DNA of 64,000 bases from Nocardioides exalbidus (GCF_900105585.1 NZ_FNRT01000002.1:4154001-4218000); one strand, 5' to 3'; numbered from the stretch's first letter, positions 7,205-14,999 are shown. Numbers and translations are program-made. Notes: a model not told the origin generated them from the sequence alone.

Positions 7205-8014
7205 CTACCGGGCGCCGGGCTCGTCGATCAGCGCGGCTCGGACGTCCGCGACGGCCCGGGGCGCCCCGGTCACCGTCCAGTCCACGCCGGCGGCGGGTAC
7301 GACGACGGACTCGCCGCCCGCACCGCGGACGATCGCCGCTCCCGGGAGCCGGTCCCAGTCGGCGACGGAGTGCTGGAAGAGCACGTCCCACTGGCCCGAG
7401 GCGATCGCCATCGCGTCCATCGTCCCGGAGCCGAGCATCCGCAGCGTGCCGACCTGCCCGAGCGCCCGGGAGAAGGCGTCACCGACCTCGCTGCCGAAGA
7501 ACGGCGGGTGCAGGTAGGTCGTGGCGCACCGCGACCCGGTGGCCGTGTCGGGCAGGTCGGCGAGGCGTACGTCGTCGCAGGTGCTGGGCAGGTCGGGCCC
7601 GCCGACCCAGGTCCGGTGGGTCGCGGCGTGGTGCACCGCGCCGAGCAGCACGTCGTCCTCGCCGGTCAGCGCGATCGCGCTGCACCACCAGTCGCTGCCG
7701 CGGGAGAAGTTGTAGGTGCCGTCGACCGGGTCGATCACCCAGGTGCGTCCCGAGGTGCCGGGTCGTGACGTGCCCTCCTCCCCCACGATCGCGTCGTCCG
7801 GTCGCTCGGCCGCCAGCCGGTCGACGATCAGCCGCTCGGCGGACGTGTCGGCCTGGGTCACGATGTCGGAGCCGCTGGACTTGAAGTCGATGTCGAGGCC
7901 CTCGGCGCGGATCCGGGCTGCGAGCGTCGCGGCCTCACGGACCAGGTCGGCCGCGAGGGCGGCGTCGGCTGCGAGGGACTCGTCGGACAGGGAGGTGTCG
8001 TCCACGGGAGCCAC
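7205..8014 (-). CDS. Inositol monophosphatase family protein
   Basis: This 269-aa protein has the metal-binding motifs of the Li+-sensitive phosphatase superfamily: GEEG (78-81), DPVDGT (95-100) and the C-terminal WDRLPGA motif with its metal-binding Asp. Family members dephosphorylate inositol phosphates, histidinol phosphate or other sugar phosphates. The substrate cannot be told from sequence alone. It is 9 bp from the pgsA-like gene, which fits a role in inositol metabolism, but histidinol phosphatase is also possible because no separate hisN is visible near the his genes. GTG 8014 is used; GTG 8005 is an alternative start. Confidence 0.85.
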   Translation of the reverse strand: MAPVDDTSLSDESLAADAALAADLVREAATLAARIRAEGLDIDFKSSGSDIVTQADTSAERLIVDRLAAERPDDAIVGEEGTSRPGTSGRTWVIDPVDGTYNFSRGSDWWCSAIALTGEDDVLLGAVHHAATHRTWVGGPDLPSTCDDVRLADLPDTATGSRCATTYLHPPFFGSEVGDAFSRALGQVGTLRMLGSGTMDAMAIASGQWDVLFQHSVADWDRLPGAAIVRGAGGESVVVPAAGVDWTVTGAPRAVADVRAALIDEPGAR

Positions 8015-8076
8015 GTTAGTGGGAGCGCGTAGTGTGGCGAGACGGAGCCATCCAGGCTTCCGACGAGGGAGCCCCG

Positions 8077-8211
8077 ATGAGCGACAAGTCGCCGCGGCAA
8101 GGCATGTCCAAGAAGTCCGGCAAGTCCATCAAGGAGAAGCGTGCCGAGAAGCACGCGAAGGCCGCCGGGAAGGGCGACTCCACCGAGCCGTTCATGCCGA
8201 AGAAGAAGTGA
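8077..8211 (+). CDS. Small Lys-rich conserved-looking protein (44 aa)
   Basis: This is a 44-residue basic protein with ATG 8077 preceded by GAGGGAG at good spacing. Its sequence is rich in Lys and Ala (SKKSGKSIKEKRAEKHAKAA) and ends PFMPKKK. The stop overlaps the GTG of the next gene as GTGA, so the two are translationally coupled. A TAGTGT -10-like element lies at 8030-8035. Short Lys-rich proteins of this type occur in actinobacteria without known function; nucleic-acid binding is only a guess. It lies inside a long open frame of the downstream gene and is easily missed. Confidence 0.65.
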   Translation: MSDKSPRQGMSKKSGKSIKEKRAEKHAKAAGKGDSTEPFMPKKK

Positions 8212-9350
8212 GCCCGCTCAGCCTCGGCATCGTCGGGACCTCGGCCAAGGAGAACGAGCACCGTCTCCCCCTCCACCCCGAGCACCTGCACCGGCTCGCG
8301 CCCGAGGTGGCCGCGAGGACCACGCTCGAGCACGGCTACGCCGCCCGCTTCGGCATCGACGACACCGACCTCGCGGCACACGTCGCGGGCTTCGCCTCGC
8401 GTGAGGAGATCATCGCGACCGCGGACGTGGTCGTGCTGCCGAAGCCGCAGCACGAGGACGTGGCCGCGATGCACGCCGGGCAGGTCCTGTGGGGGTGGCC
8501 GCACTGCGTGCAGGACACCGAGCTGACGCAGCTGGCCATCGATCGCGAGCTGACGCTGATCGCCTTCGAGGCGATGAACCACTGGACCCGCGACGGCTAC
8601 GTCGGGCTGCACGTCTTCCACAAGAACAACGAGCTGGCTGGCTACTGCTCGGTGCTGCAGGCCATGGAGCTCGTCGGCATCACCGGCGACTACGGGCGCC
8701 GGCTGAGCGCGGTGGTGATCGGCTTCGGGGCGACCGCCCGCGGGGCCGTCACCGCCCTCAAGGCCCACGGCGTCGGTGACGTCGCGGTCCTCACCACCCG
8801 TGGTGTGGCGGCGGTGGGCTCGCCGATCCACTCGGTGCTGATCCGCCAGTTCGACCACGACCCCGACGACCCCGGCGCCAGCATGGTGATCACCGACCGC
8901 GGCCGCGAGCCGCTGGCGGCGTACCTCGCCGAGAACGACATCGTCGTCAACTGCACGCTGCAGGACACCGCGGCGCCGCTGACCTACCTCCGCACCGAGG
9001 ACCTCGCGGGGTTCCGGACGGGCAGCCTCATCGTCGACGTCTCGTGCGACGAGGGCATGGGCTTCTCGTGGGCGGTGCCGACGACCTTCGACGAGCCGAT
9101 GTTCACGGTTGGCGACGGCGTCCACTACTACGCGGTCGACCACAGTCCGTCCTACCTGTGGAGCTCGGCGACCTGGGAGAACAGCGAGGCGCTGCTGCCG
9201 TTCATCGACACCGTGGTGGGCGGCCCCGAGGCGTGGGCCGACGACGAGACGATCACGCGGGCGATCGAGATCCAGGACGGGCGGATCCGCAACCCCGCGA
9301 TCCTGGCCTTCCAGGGGCGCGGCGCGGAGCACCCCCACCCCATCGCCTGA
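8208..9350 (+). CDS. N5-(carboxyethyl)ornithine synthase / alanine dehydrogenase family protein
   Basis: This 380-aa protein belongs to the AlaDH/PNT family. The N-terminal domain begins LSLGIVGTSAKENEHRLPLH and the Rossmann part contains VVIGFGATARGAVTALKAHG. A histidine-containing segment, VGDGVHYYAVDHSPSYLWSS, is present. The pattern resembles N5-(carboxyethyl)ornithine synthase, an NADPH-dependent opine-type dehydrogenase that joins pyruvate to an amino group of ornithine or lysine. Alanine or saccharopine dehydrogenase-like activity is an alternative. It starts at GTG 8208, overlapping the stop of the small Lys-rich gene, and ends 12 bp from the convergent HIT gene. Confidence 0.75.
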   Translation: MSPLSLGIVGTSAKENEHRLPLHPEHLHRLAPEVAARTTLEHGYAARFGIDDTDLAAHVAGFASREEIIATADVVVLPKPQHEDVAAMHAGQVLWGWPHCVQDTELTQLAIDRELTLIAFEAMNHWTRDGYVGLHVFHKNNELAGYCSVLQAMELVGITGDYGRRLSAVVIGFGATARGAVTALKAHGVGDVAVLTTRGVAAVGSPIHSVLIRQFDHDPDDPGASMVITDRGREPLAAYLAENDIVVNCTLQDTAAPLTYLRTEDLAGFRTGSLIVDVSCDEGMGFSWAVPTTFDEPMFTVGDGVHYYAVDHSPSYLWSSATWENSEALLPFIDTVVGGPEAWADDETITRAIEIQDGRIRNPAILAFQGRGAEHPHPIA

Positions 9351-9362
9351 GCCCGCGACGGG

Positions 9363-9860
9363 TCAGGCGTCGGCCCACGCCCCCGCGATGAGGTCTCGGG
9401 TGTCCTCGAGCAGCTGGGGCAGCATCTTGGTGCCGCCGACGACCGTGATGAAGTTGGCGTCCCCGGTCCACCGCGGGACGACGTGCTGGTGGAGGTGCTC
9501 GGACAGCGAGCCGCCTGCCGAGCGGCCGAGGTTGAGCCCGATGTTGAAGGCGTGGGGGCTGCTGACCGCCCGGATCGCGCGCAGCGAACGCTGGGTCATC
9601 GCCATCAGCTCGCTCGACTCGGCCTCGGTGAGGTCGGCCAGGTCGGCGACGTGCCGGTAGGGCAGCACCATGAGGTGGCCGGGGTTGTAGGGGTGCAGGT
9701 TGAGCACGACGTAGGTCGACTCGCCCCGCGCCACGACGAGCGACTCGTCGTCGGGGTGCCCCGGGATCGCGCAGAACGGGCAGCCCTCGTCGTCCGCGGA
9801 CGTGCGGACGTAGGCCATCCGGTGCGGCGTCCAGATCCGCTCGAGCCCGTCGTTGTCCAT
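9363..9860 (-). CDS. HIT-family protein, likely AP4A phosphorylase
   Basis: HIT enzymes hydrolyse or phosphorolyse nucleotide conjugates. The 165-aa product has the triad HLHQHV (H122, H124, H126) and CPFC near the N-terminus (residues 27-30). The mycobacterial protein encoded between thrS and pgsA1 is a diadenosine tetraphosphate phosphorylase. This gene has the same neighbours at a greater distance, so the same role is inferred. The ATG at 9860 follows TAGGAT and 7 nt, so it is probably leaderless. Confidence 0.85.
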   Translation of the reverse strand: MDNDGLERIWTPHRMAYVRTSADDEGCPFCAIPGHPDDESLVVARGESTYVVLNLHPYNPGHLMVLPYRHVADLADLTEAESSELMAMTQRSLRAIRAVSSPHAFNIGLNLGRSAGGSLSEHLHQHVVPRWTGDANFITVVGGTKMLPQLLEDTRDLIAGAWADA

Positions 9861-9867
9861 GCCGACG

Positions 9868-9873
9868 ATCCTA
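9868..9873 (-). promoter_or_regulatory. -10 element of HIT gene, overlapping divergent -10
   Basis: TAGGAT on the minus strand lies 7 nt before the HIT start at 9860. It shares two base pairs with the plus-strand TAGGGT at 9872-9877. Confidence 0.5.
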
Positions 9874-9877
9874 GGGT
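9872..9877 (+). promoter_or_regulatory. -10 element of leaderless GNAT gene
   Basis: TAGGGT lies exactly 6 nt before ATG 9884. It overlaps the opposite-strand -10 of the HIT gene, so the two promoters probably compete. Confidence 0.55.
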
Positions 9878-9883
9878 GGTCGC

Positions 9884-10381
9884 ATGACGTCGATCCGACC
9901 GGCCAGTGGTGCCGACATGGCCGCTGTGGCCGACCTGTGGCACGAGGGCTGGCACGACGGGCACGCCGGTCGGGTGCCCGAGGGCCTCACCGCGGCCCGG
10001 ACGATGGAGGCCTTCCACGAGCGCACGCCCTCGCGGGTGGCCGACACGACTGTCGCCGTGTCGGACTCCGGTGAGCTGCTCGGCTTCGTGATGGTCGCCG
10101 GTGACGAGGTGGAGCAGGTGTTCGTCGGCCGCGGTGCGCGCGGCAGCGGGGTCGCCGGCGTGCTGCTCGACGAGGGCGAGCGGCAGGTTGCAGCGGCCGG
10201 CCACGACGTCGCCTGGCTCGCGGTGGTCGAGGGCAACGCCCGCGCCCGGGCGTTCTACGAGAAGCGTGGCTGGCGTGACGGGGGCGAGCTGCCCTACTCG
10301 GTCACGGCCGCGGGTGAGGTCTTCGTCTCGCCGTGCCGCCGCTACGAGAAGGCGGTCGGGGCTCAGGGGCCGAGGCTGTAG
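9884..10381 (+). CDS. GNAT family N-acetyltransferase
   Basis: This is a 165-aa acetyl-CoA-dependent acyltransferase. Motif A is VFVGRGARGSGVAGVLLDEGE (the R/Q-x-x-G-x-G/A pyrophosphate loop), and the C-terminal NARARAFYEKRGWRDGG is the usual GNAT motif B. The acceptor is unknown. Transcription is probably leaderless. The 3' end overlaps the convergent secreted-protein gene by 19 bp (10363-10381). Confidence 0.88.
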   Translation: MTSIRPASGADMAAVADLWHEGWHDGHAGRVPEGLTAARTMEAFHERTPSRVADTTVAVSDSGELLGFVMVAGDEVEQVFVGRGARGSGVAGVLLDEGERQVAAAGHDVAWLAVVEGNARARAFYEKRGWRDGGELPYSVTAAGEVFVSPCRRYEKAVGAQGPRL

Positions 10382-11685
10382 GAGACCCCGGGTCGGCTCA
10401 GGGAGCCCAGCGTCACGCTGCTCCCCCGGCCGCTCGCAGCCACCTCGACCGTGACGCCGACCGGCTGCGACCAGGTGACGTCGACCTGGTCGCTGATCCG
10501 GCCGCTCCGGTGGACGCGGAAGGTGGCCCCGGCGACATCGGTGTGGTCGTCTCCCGGTCCGTGCCTGGTCCAGGCGATGACGCCCCGGCCGTTGGTGGCG
10601 ACGGAGAGGTCCATGGCCTCGCCGGCGGCCGCCGCCGTCGTGGTCGTCGTACGCCACGCGAGGTCGTGCACCCGGGGCCTGCTCCGCGAGGGCGGCCAGG
10701 TCGCGAACCGGGGCGTCGCGACCCGCGGCTCGACCAGCGCCTGCCACGACGCGAGCCCGACACCGGCGCCGGTGATCGCGGCGTCGGCCGTCAGCACGCC
10801 GCGGGTCCAGCGCGAGGACCAGGTGCGTGGGTGACCGGCCCTGCCGCTGAGCAGGACGACCCGCTCGTCGACGCCGTTGACCTTGCCGGTCGAGCGAGTC
10901 TCGACGAGGGTCACGGCGAGGCGCTGGCCGACGAGGTCGATGGCTGCCGGACGGATGCCGCCGTCGGGGAACCGCTGCGCGAACCGCTCGGTCCAGCGTC
11001 CGGTGTCGCCGTCGTACGACTCCAGGGCGAGGCGGCCGCCGAACCAGTAGCCGGGCTCGTCCTCGAAGCCGGCGCCCCGCAGGGCGACGACGTCACCCCG
11101 GTCGTCGATCGCGGCGACCATGGTGTCGCCGTTGACGCCGCGCTCGCGGCGTCGGACGTCGCGCCACCCGAGGTCGGGGTGGTAGCTCGTGACGTGGTGC
11201 GGGCGGCCGTACTGGCTGTTGCTCGTGAAGGCGACGAACTTTCCGCGGGGCGAGAAGTCCAAGGACCCGAGGACCCCCTCCCGGCGGACGTGCCAGGCCC
11301 AGCCGCCGTCACCGGTCCAGACGAGCTCGGCCAGCGTGGTCGGCGGGTCCTCGAAGTCGGTCTGCTGCTGGCACTCGACTGCCACGGCGAGGCTGCCGGC
11401 GGCGGCCGCCGCCTCGACCGGGCGGCAGTAGTCGGCGTCGGGCACCGTCAGCACCTCGGTGACCGGACCGAGGGTCCCGTCGGGCGCGCGCCGCTGGTCG
11501 TAGACCGTCGCCTCGTCCGGTCCGCCGACGCTGACCAGCGCGGTGGTCCCGTCGCCGACCGCGATTGCCAGGGCGTGTCCACCCGCTTCCTCGAGGGTGG
11601 CCCAGCCCTCCGCGGCGTCCGCCCGGACCGGTACGACGACCAGCGCCGCGGCGAGCGCGACGGACAGGTGGCGGAGCTGCGGCAC
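10363..11685 (-). CDS. Secreted protein of unknown function (beta-propeller-like)
   Basis: This protein of about 440 aa has a signal peptide (VPQLRHLSVALAAALVVVPVRADA, positively charged then hydrophobic, with an A-x-A cleavage site). The rest is rich in short Gly/Asp/Trp blocks such as WTGDGGWAWHVRREG and DLSVATNGRGVIAWTRH, which suggests repeated beta blades. No enzyme motif is recognised. GTG 11685 was chosen because GGGAGG lies 6 nt upstream; the frame stays open to GTG 11703, but that start lacks a ribosome site. It overlaps the convergent GNAT gene by 19 bp. Confidence 0.75.
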   Translation of the reverse strand: MPQLRHLSVALAAALVVVPVRADAAEGWATLEEAGGHALAIAVGDGTTALVSVGGPDEATVYDQRRAPDGTLGPVTEVLTVPDADYCRPVEAAAAAGSLAVAVECQQQTDFEDPPTTLAELVWTGDGGWAWHVRREGVLGSLDFSPRGKFVAFTSNSQYGRPHHVTSYHPDLGWRDVRRRERGVNGDTMVAAIDDRGDVVALRGAGFEDEPGYWFGGRLALESYDGDTGRWTERFAQRFPDGGIRPAAIDLVGQRLAVTLVETRSTGKVNGVDERVVLLSGRAGHPRTWSSRWTRGVLTADAAITGAGVGLASWQALVEPRVATPRFATWPPSRSRPRVHDLAWRTTTTTAAAAGEAMDLSVATNGRGVIAWTRHGPGDDHTDVAGATFRVHRSGRISDQVDVTWSQPVGVTVEVAASGRGSSVTLGSLSRPGVSYSLGP

Positions 11686-11735
11686 TGCGGACCTCCCAAG
11701 CACGGTGGTCCTCGACCGTACTCGTCACCGCTTCC

Positions 11736-11741
11736 TAGACT
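11736..11741 (+). promoter_or_regulatory. -10 element of leaderless LOG gene
   Basis: TAGACT is followed by 6 nt (CGGCGC) and the GTG at 11748, placing the transcript start on the start codon. Confidence 0.55.
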
Positions 11742-11747
11742 CGGCGC

Positions 11748-12332
11748 GTGAGTCGAACGATCCGGCGCGTCGCCGTCTTCTGTGCCTCCAGCCCGGGCGT
11801 CGACCCGGCCCTCGCGCGCGCGTCGTACGACGTCGGGCGGGCGCTGGCCGAGCGCGGCATCGGGCTGGTCTACGGCGGTGGTGGGCACGGGCTGATGCAC
11901 GAGGTGTCGCAGGGTGCCCTCGACGCCGGTGGCGAGGTGATCGGCGTGATCCCGCACTCGATGGTCGCGCGCGAGTGGGGTCGCGACGACCTCACCGAGC
12001 TGCACGTCGTCGACACGATGCACGAGCGCAAGGCCCTGATGGCCGAGCTCGCCGACGCGTTCCTGTGCCTGCCCGGCGGCCTCGGCACGCTCGAGGAGAT
12101 CATCGAGGTGTGGAGCTGGCGCTACATCGGCTTCAACGACGACCCGGTCGGCTTCCTCAACCTCGGCGGCACCTGGACGCCGTTCCTCGACTCGCTCCGC
12201 GGCCTCGCCGATGCCGGCTTCATGCGGCCCGAGGTCCTCGAGGACGTTGTGGTCGCCGACGACGTCGACACCGCGCTCGCGGGGCTCACCTCCCGGCTCG
12301 GGGCTGCGTTCGGCGACAAGCTGCGAGGGTGA
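11748..12332 (+). CDS. LOG-family nucleoside 5'-monophosphate phosphoribohydrolase
   Basis: LOG-family enzymes cleave the N-glycosidic bond of (cytokinin-type) nucleoside monophosphates, releasing base and ribose 5-phosphate. The 194-aa product has R94-K95 in MHERKALM and the hallmark PGGLGTLEE (109-117), which form the active site. The Rossmann-like N-terminus is VAVFCASSPGVDP. The length fits the TIGR00730 group. Substrates in bacteria are often unknown. Starts at GTG 11748. Confidence 0.92.
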   Translation: MSRTIRRVAVFCASSPGVDPALARASYDVGRALAERGIGLVYGGGGHGLMHEVSQGALDAGGEVIGVIPHSMVAREWGRDDLTELHVVDTMHERKALMAELADAFLCLPGGLGTLEEIIEVWSWRYIGFNDDPVGFLNLGGTWTPFLDSLRGLADAGFMRPEVLEDVVVADDVDTALAGLTSRLGAAFGDKLRG

Positions 12333-12346
12333 GTCGAGGTCGGCCG

Positions 12347-12889
12347 CTAGGCCCGAGGACGGCCGCCCTCCAGCAGCGCGAGCACCTGTCCGGCCAACGA
12401 GTCGGCGTCGAGTGGCTCCTCCGTGTCGACGCGGACCAGCTCACCGACGCGCAGCGGGCCGCGGAACGCTTCGCGCATGGCTCGAACGCCCTCCGCCAGC
12501 TCATCCGGCGACCGGACCGGGTCGTGGTGGCCAGGGTGACGGCTCCGACCCGCGAACCTCGCCGTCGCGACCTCGACCGGACACTCGCAGAACACCTCGA
12601 CGATCGACGAGGCGATGCCGCGCAACCTCGCTGGTGACGCGCGGTGGTCCCACCAGTTCACGACGACCGCCGCCTGAGATGCCGCGGCGAGGGCGTACAG
12701 CACCTCGTCGCTCGCCCGGCTGAGCCGGTGCCGCTCGTCCCGATCGGGACACCCGAGACTGTCGAACAAGGCTTCGAGGATCGCGTCCTTGTCGATGAGC
12801 GGCAGGCCCAGTCGTTCGCTGAGAGCCGTGCCCACCTTCGTCTTCCCACTCGCCGGAAGACCCGAGATCACGACGAGTCGAGCCTGCAC
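12347..12889 (-). CDS. P-loop kinase-like NTPase
   Basis: This 180-aa protein has Walker A GLPASGKT (residues 10-17) near the N-terminus and IDKDAILEALFDSLG after it, the pattern of small-molecule kinases of the AAA_33/zeta-toxin type. A later VEVFCECPVEVATARF segment fits the lid and LID-base strand of nucleoside or sugar kinases. The substrate is unknown. It is convergent with the LOG gene (14-bp gap) and starts the accessory stretch. The start at GTG 12889 is reasonable but lacks a clear ribosome site. Confidence 0.8.
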   Translation of the reverse strand: MQARLVVISGLPASGKTKVGTALSERLGLPLIDKDAILEALFDSLGCPDRDERHRLSRASDEVLYALAAASQAAVVVNWWDHRASPARLRGIASSIVEVFCECPVEVATARFAGRSRHPGHHDPVRSPDELAEGVRAMREAFRGPLRVGELVRVDTEEPLDADSLAGQVLALLEGGRPRA

Positions 12890-12963
12890 GGTCTCATCTT
12901 GGCAGGTGGTTCGGCCGTGCGGGCGGACAGAGCCTCACTCCGTGAGGCGCAGACGCATCGCGG

Positions 12964-12977
12964 CAGATCCGGACGTT
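12964..12977. repeat. 14-bp direct repeat flanking the IS region, left copy
   Basis: CAGATCCGGACGTT is repeated exactly at 14714-14727. The two copies bracket 1.75 kb holding the small hypothetical ORF and the IS110 element. IS110 does not normally duplicate its target, so the match may be incidental. Confidence 0.4.
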
Positions 12978-12993
12978 CAGGGCGCGTGGGCGG

Positions 12994-13218
12994 TCAGTGC
13001 CGAGGCTTCCTTCTTGGCGGTCGTTCAGTGGGCTCCGGCCGCCTCATCAGCCGCACGCGATCGACTCCGTCCCGTCCACACACGACGTCGATCCGAAAGT
13101 CTTCCTCGCGGTACTCGCGAAGGTCTGGATGCTTCTCGCGCAGGTACCTTCCCCAGTCTCGTGACCGCGCATCTGGCCCTTCGAGCCATTCGATCTCGAT
13201 CCATTCGTCGCGCTCCAT
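12994..13218 (-). CDS. Hypothetical small charged protein (74 aa)
   Basis: This 74-aa open frame begins MERDEWIEIEWLEGPDARSR and is rich in Arg, Asp and Glu, with a basic tail (RRPEPTERPPRRKPRH). No family is recognised. The frame extends upstream to GTG 13266; ATG 13218 is preferred because coding-like composition begins there. GC content here is lower than in flanking genes, consistent with recent acquisition. It is a possible short gene only. Confidence 0.35.
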   Translation of the reverse strand: MERDEWIEIEWLEGPDARSRDWGRYLREKHPDLREYREEDFRIDVVCGRDGVDRVRLMRRPEPTERPPRRKPRH

Positions 13219-13329
13219 CCCGACAGGATCGCAGCACCGTCCGGCGGCAACGTCGGAATCGCGCACAACCGCTCATCGGCTACTAGGAGACTTCCCTGCA
13301 GGATCGGTGTCTGGCCAGACTCTGGTCTA

Positions 13330-13505
13330 GGTGATCGGCGGGACGCTCTTTTATCGGCTGCCCACCGGCTGGTGTGGCTCTCATCTGGACTGCGACCCGT
13401 CGACCACCGTGACGAGGAGTGGCTCCAGAGGGGTCTGCCCAGCTCGTAGTAGCAATGCCCACCTCGTCGACTCTTCCGATTTCCAAGCGAGGACGAGGTG
13501 AGCAC
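13330..13505 (+). ncRNA. IS110 left-end noncoding region, candidate bridge RNA
   Basis: IS110-family elements encode a structured bridge RNA in the noncoding end upstream of the transposase, known for IS621. This stretch of about 175 nt has no gene and several local stems: CACC-GGCT-GGTG (13363-13374), and a 9-bp stem CACCTCGTC (13460-13468) with GACGAGGTG (13492-13500). The second stem pairs the ribosome-binding segment just before ATG 13506. Boundaries are approximate; the RNA is inferred from family biology and structure, not demonstrated. Confidence 0.4.
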
Positions 13506-14700
13506 ATGAGCAGCACGAAGGCAGTGATCATCGGGGTTGATCCCCACAAGATGTCGGTGACGATCGAGGTCGTCGACACCCGCGAACGGTTGCTCGGTAG
13601 GGCTCGGTTCGACACCGACAAGGCCGGGTATGCCGCGATGTGCCGTTATGTGAAGCAGTGGCCTGCCCGGCTGTGGGCGGTCGAGGGAGCCAACGGTGCC
13701 GGCCGTCCGTTGGCTCAACGGCTCCTTGCCGCCGGGGAGCAAGTGGTCGATGTCCCGGCCAAGCTCGCGGCGCGGGTGCGGCTCTTCGACACCGGCCACA
13801 ACCGCAAGACCGACGCCCTGGACGCCCACTCCGTCGCCGTCGTCGCGGTCCGCACCGACGGACTGCGGGAGCTGACCGAGGACGGTGAGCTCGAAGCGCT
13901 GCGGATGCTCACCGACCGCCGCGATGAGCTGGCCCACCAGCGCGTCCAGACCGTCAACCGGTTGCAGCGCCTGCTCAGCGAACTGCTGCCTGGCCAGCGC
14001 AAACGCGACCTGTCCGCCACGCAGGCCAAAGCCATTCGCCACCATCAGGCCTCGTGACATCGCAGGCAAGACCCGACGGCGGATGGCTGCCGAAGAGGTC
14101 GCGGACCTGGTCGCGGTCGACGCCAAGCTCAAGCGCATTAAGGCCGAGTTGAAGGCCGCGGTCACTGCTCGCGGCTCACACCTGATGGACCTCTACGGAG
14201 TAGGACCGGCTGGTGCGGCCCGGGTCCTGGCTGATGTCGGTGACGTGGCCCGGTTCGCTGATCGCAACCGGTTCGCGTCCTGGACCGGGACCGCGCCCCT
14301 GGACGCCTCGTCCGGTGAGCAGAACCGCCACCGACTCTCACGTGCGGGGAACCGGCGGATGAACCACGTCCTGCACGTCGCGGCGATCGTGCAGATCCGT
14401 CACGACACCGAGGGCCGCGCCTACTACCGACGCAAACTCGCCGCCGGCAAGACACCGATGGAAGCACTGCGGTGCCTGAAACGACGCCTGTCCGACGTCG
14501 TCTATCGCCAGCTCGTCGCCGACGCCCAGCAACTCGCTGGAGCGGGTCCGGGAGGGCACTGCGGGGCGACACTTCAATCCAGCGCGGCCGACTCACACCC
14601 GCTCATCGACACTTCGGATCAGCCACTTCCCGGACCCGCGAAGCCGACGCTACGCCGACCATCAGCCGGCCGGAAGACCCTCACCAAAGCCGCTCCTTGA
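13506..14700 (+). pseudogene. IS110-family transposase, frameshifted
   Basis: The first frame (13506-14057) encodes the RuvC-like DEDD domain: IIGVDPHK, AVEGAN and KTDALDAHSVA carry the acidic residues. It is interrupted near 14030-14036, after SATQAKA. The second frame continues RPRDIAGKTRRRMAAEE, LMDLYGVGPAGAARVLADVG and RLSRAGNRRMNHVLHVAA, the C-terminal Tnp domain with its conserved serine. The locus is 1195 nt, one more than a multiple of three, so one extra base explains the break. It is either a true pseudogene or a sequence error. Full length would be about 398 aa, normal for the family. Confidence 0.9.
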
Positions 14701-14713
14701 CACAGAGGGGTGC

Positions 14714-14727
14714 CAGATCCGGACGTT
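14714..14727. repeat. 14-bp direct repeat flanking the IS region, right copy
   Basis: Identical to 12964-12977 (CAGATCCGGACGTT). It sits at the junction between the IS110 right end and the sugar-permease remnant, within the permease reading frame. Confidence 0.4.
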
Positions 14728-14880
14728 GCCACGGGCGGGAACAACGTCCTGCTCTACGCCGTCGCGGCCGCCGTCATCGGTGGCACCAGCCTCTTCGGTG
14801 GCCGGGGCCGGGCGATCGACGCCGTCATCGGCGGCCTGGTGATCGCGACCATCTCCAACGGTCTCGGCCTGCTCAACCAG
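14719..14880 (+). pseudogene. Remnant of XylH-type sugar ABC transporter permease
   Basis: The translated fragment reads NNVLLYAVAAAVIGGTSLF, then GGRGRAIDAVIGGLVIATIS and NGLGLLNQ. This is the conserved C-terminal part of BPD_transp_2 permeases of the xylose/ribose type. It has no start codon, no N-terminal membrane segments and no partner ATPase or binding protein nearby. The homology stops at about 14880 and unrelated sequence follows to 14999. It is a truncated leftover, probably cut off by the IS110 insertion or an associated deletion. Confidence 0.7.
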
Positions 14881-14999
14881 GCGGCCACCGCTGAGGCTGC
14901 GCTGCGCGCGTGTCGGTTTGAAGAGCAGACCCGCCTCCGTTCTGGCGAGGCCTGGACGTGACCGCGGCCCCGCCATCGTGGTGACTGGCGGGGGGCGGG

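Larger units (their letters stand above)
13330..14713 (+). mobile_element. IS110-family insertion sequence (approximate ends)
   Basis: An IS110-type element with a DEDD transposase (13506-14700) and a noncoding left end. IS110 elements lack terminal inverted repeats and usually make no target duplication, so ends cannot be fixed from one copy. The right end is placed just past the transposase stop, before the permease remnant begins. The transposase is frameshifted, so the copy may be inactive or depend on a functional copy elsewhere. Confidence 0.8.

Noticed and set aside
4781..7768. 995-codon plus-strand open frame antisense to pdxT, pdxS and pgsA
   Set aside because: Shadow frame across four clear minus-strand genes; low-complexity composition and no start region with a ribosome site.
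13047..14165. 372-codon minus-strand frame across the IS110 left end
   Set aside because: It is antisense to the transposase and reads the IS left end as protein; no family resemblance.
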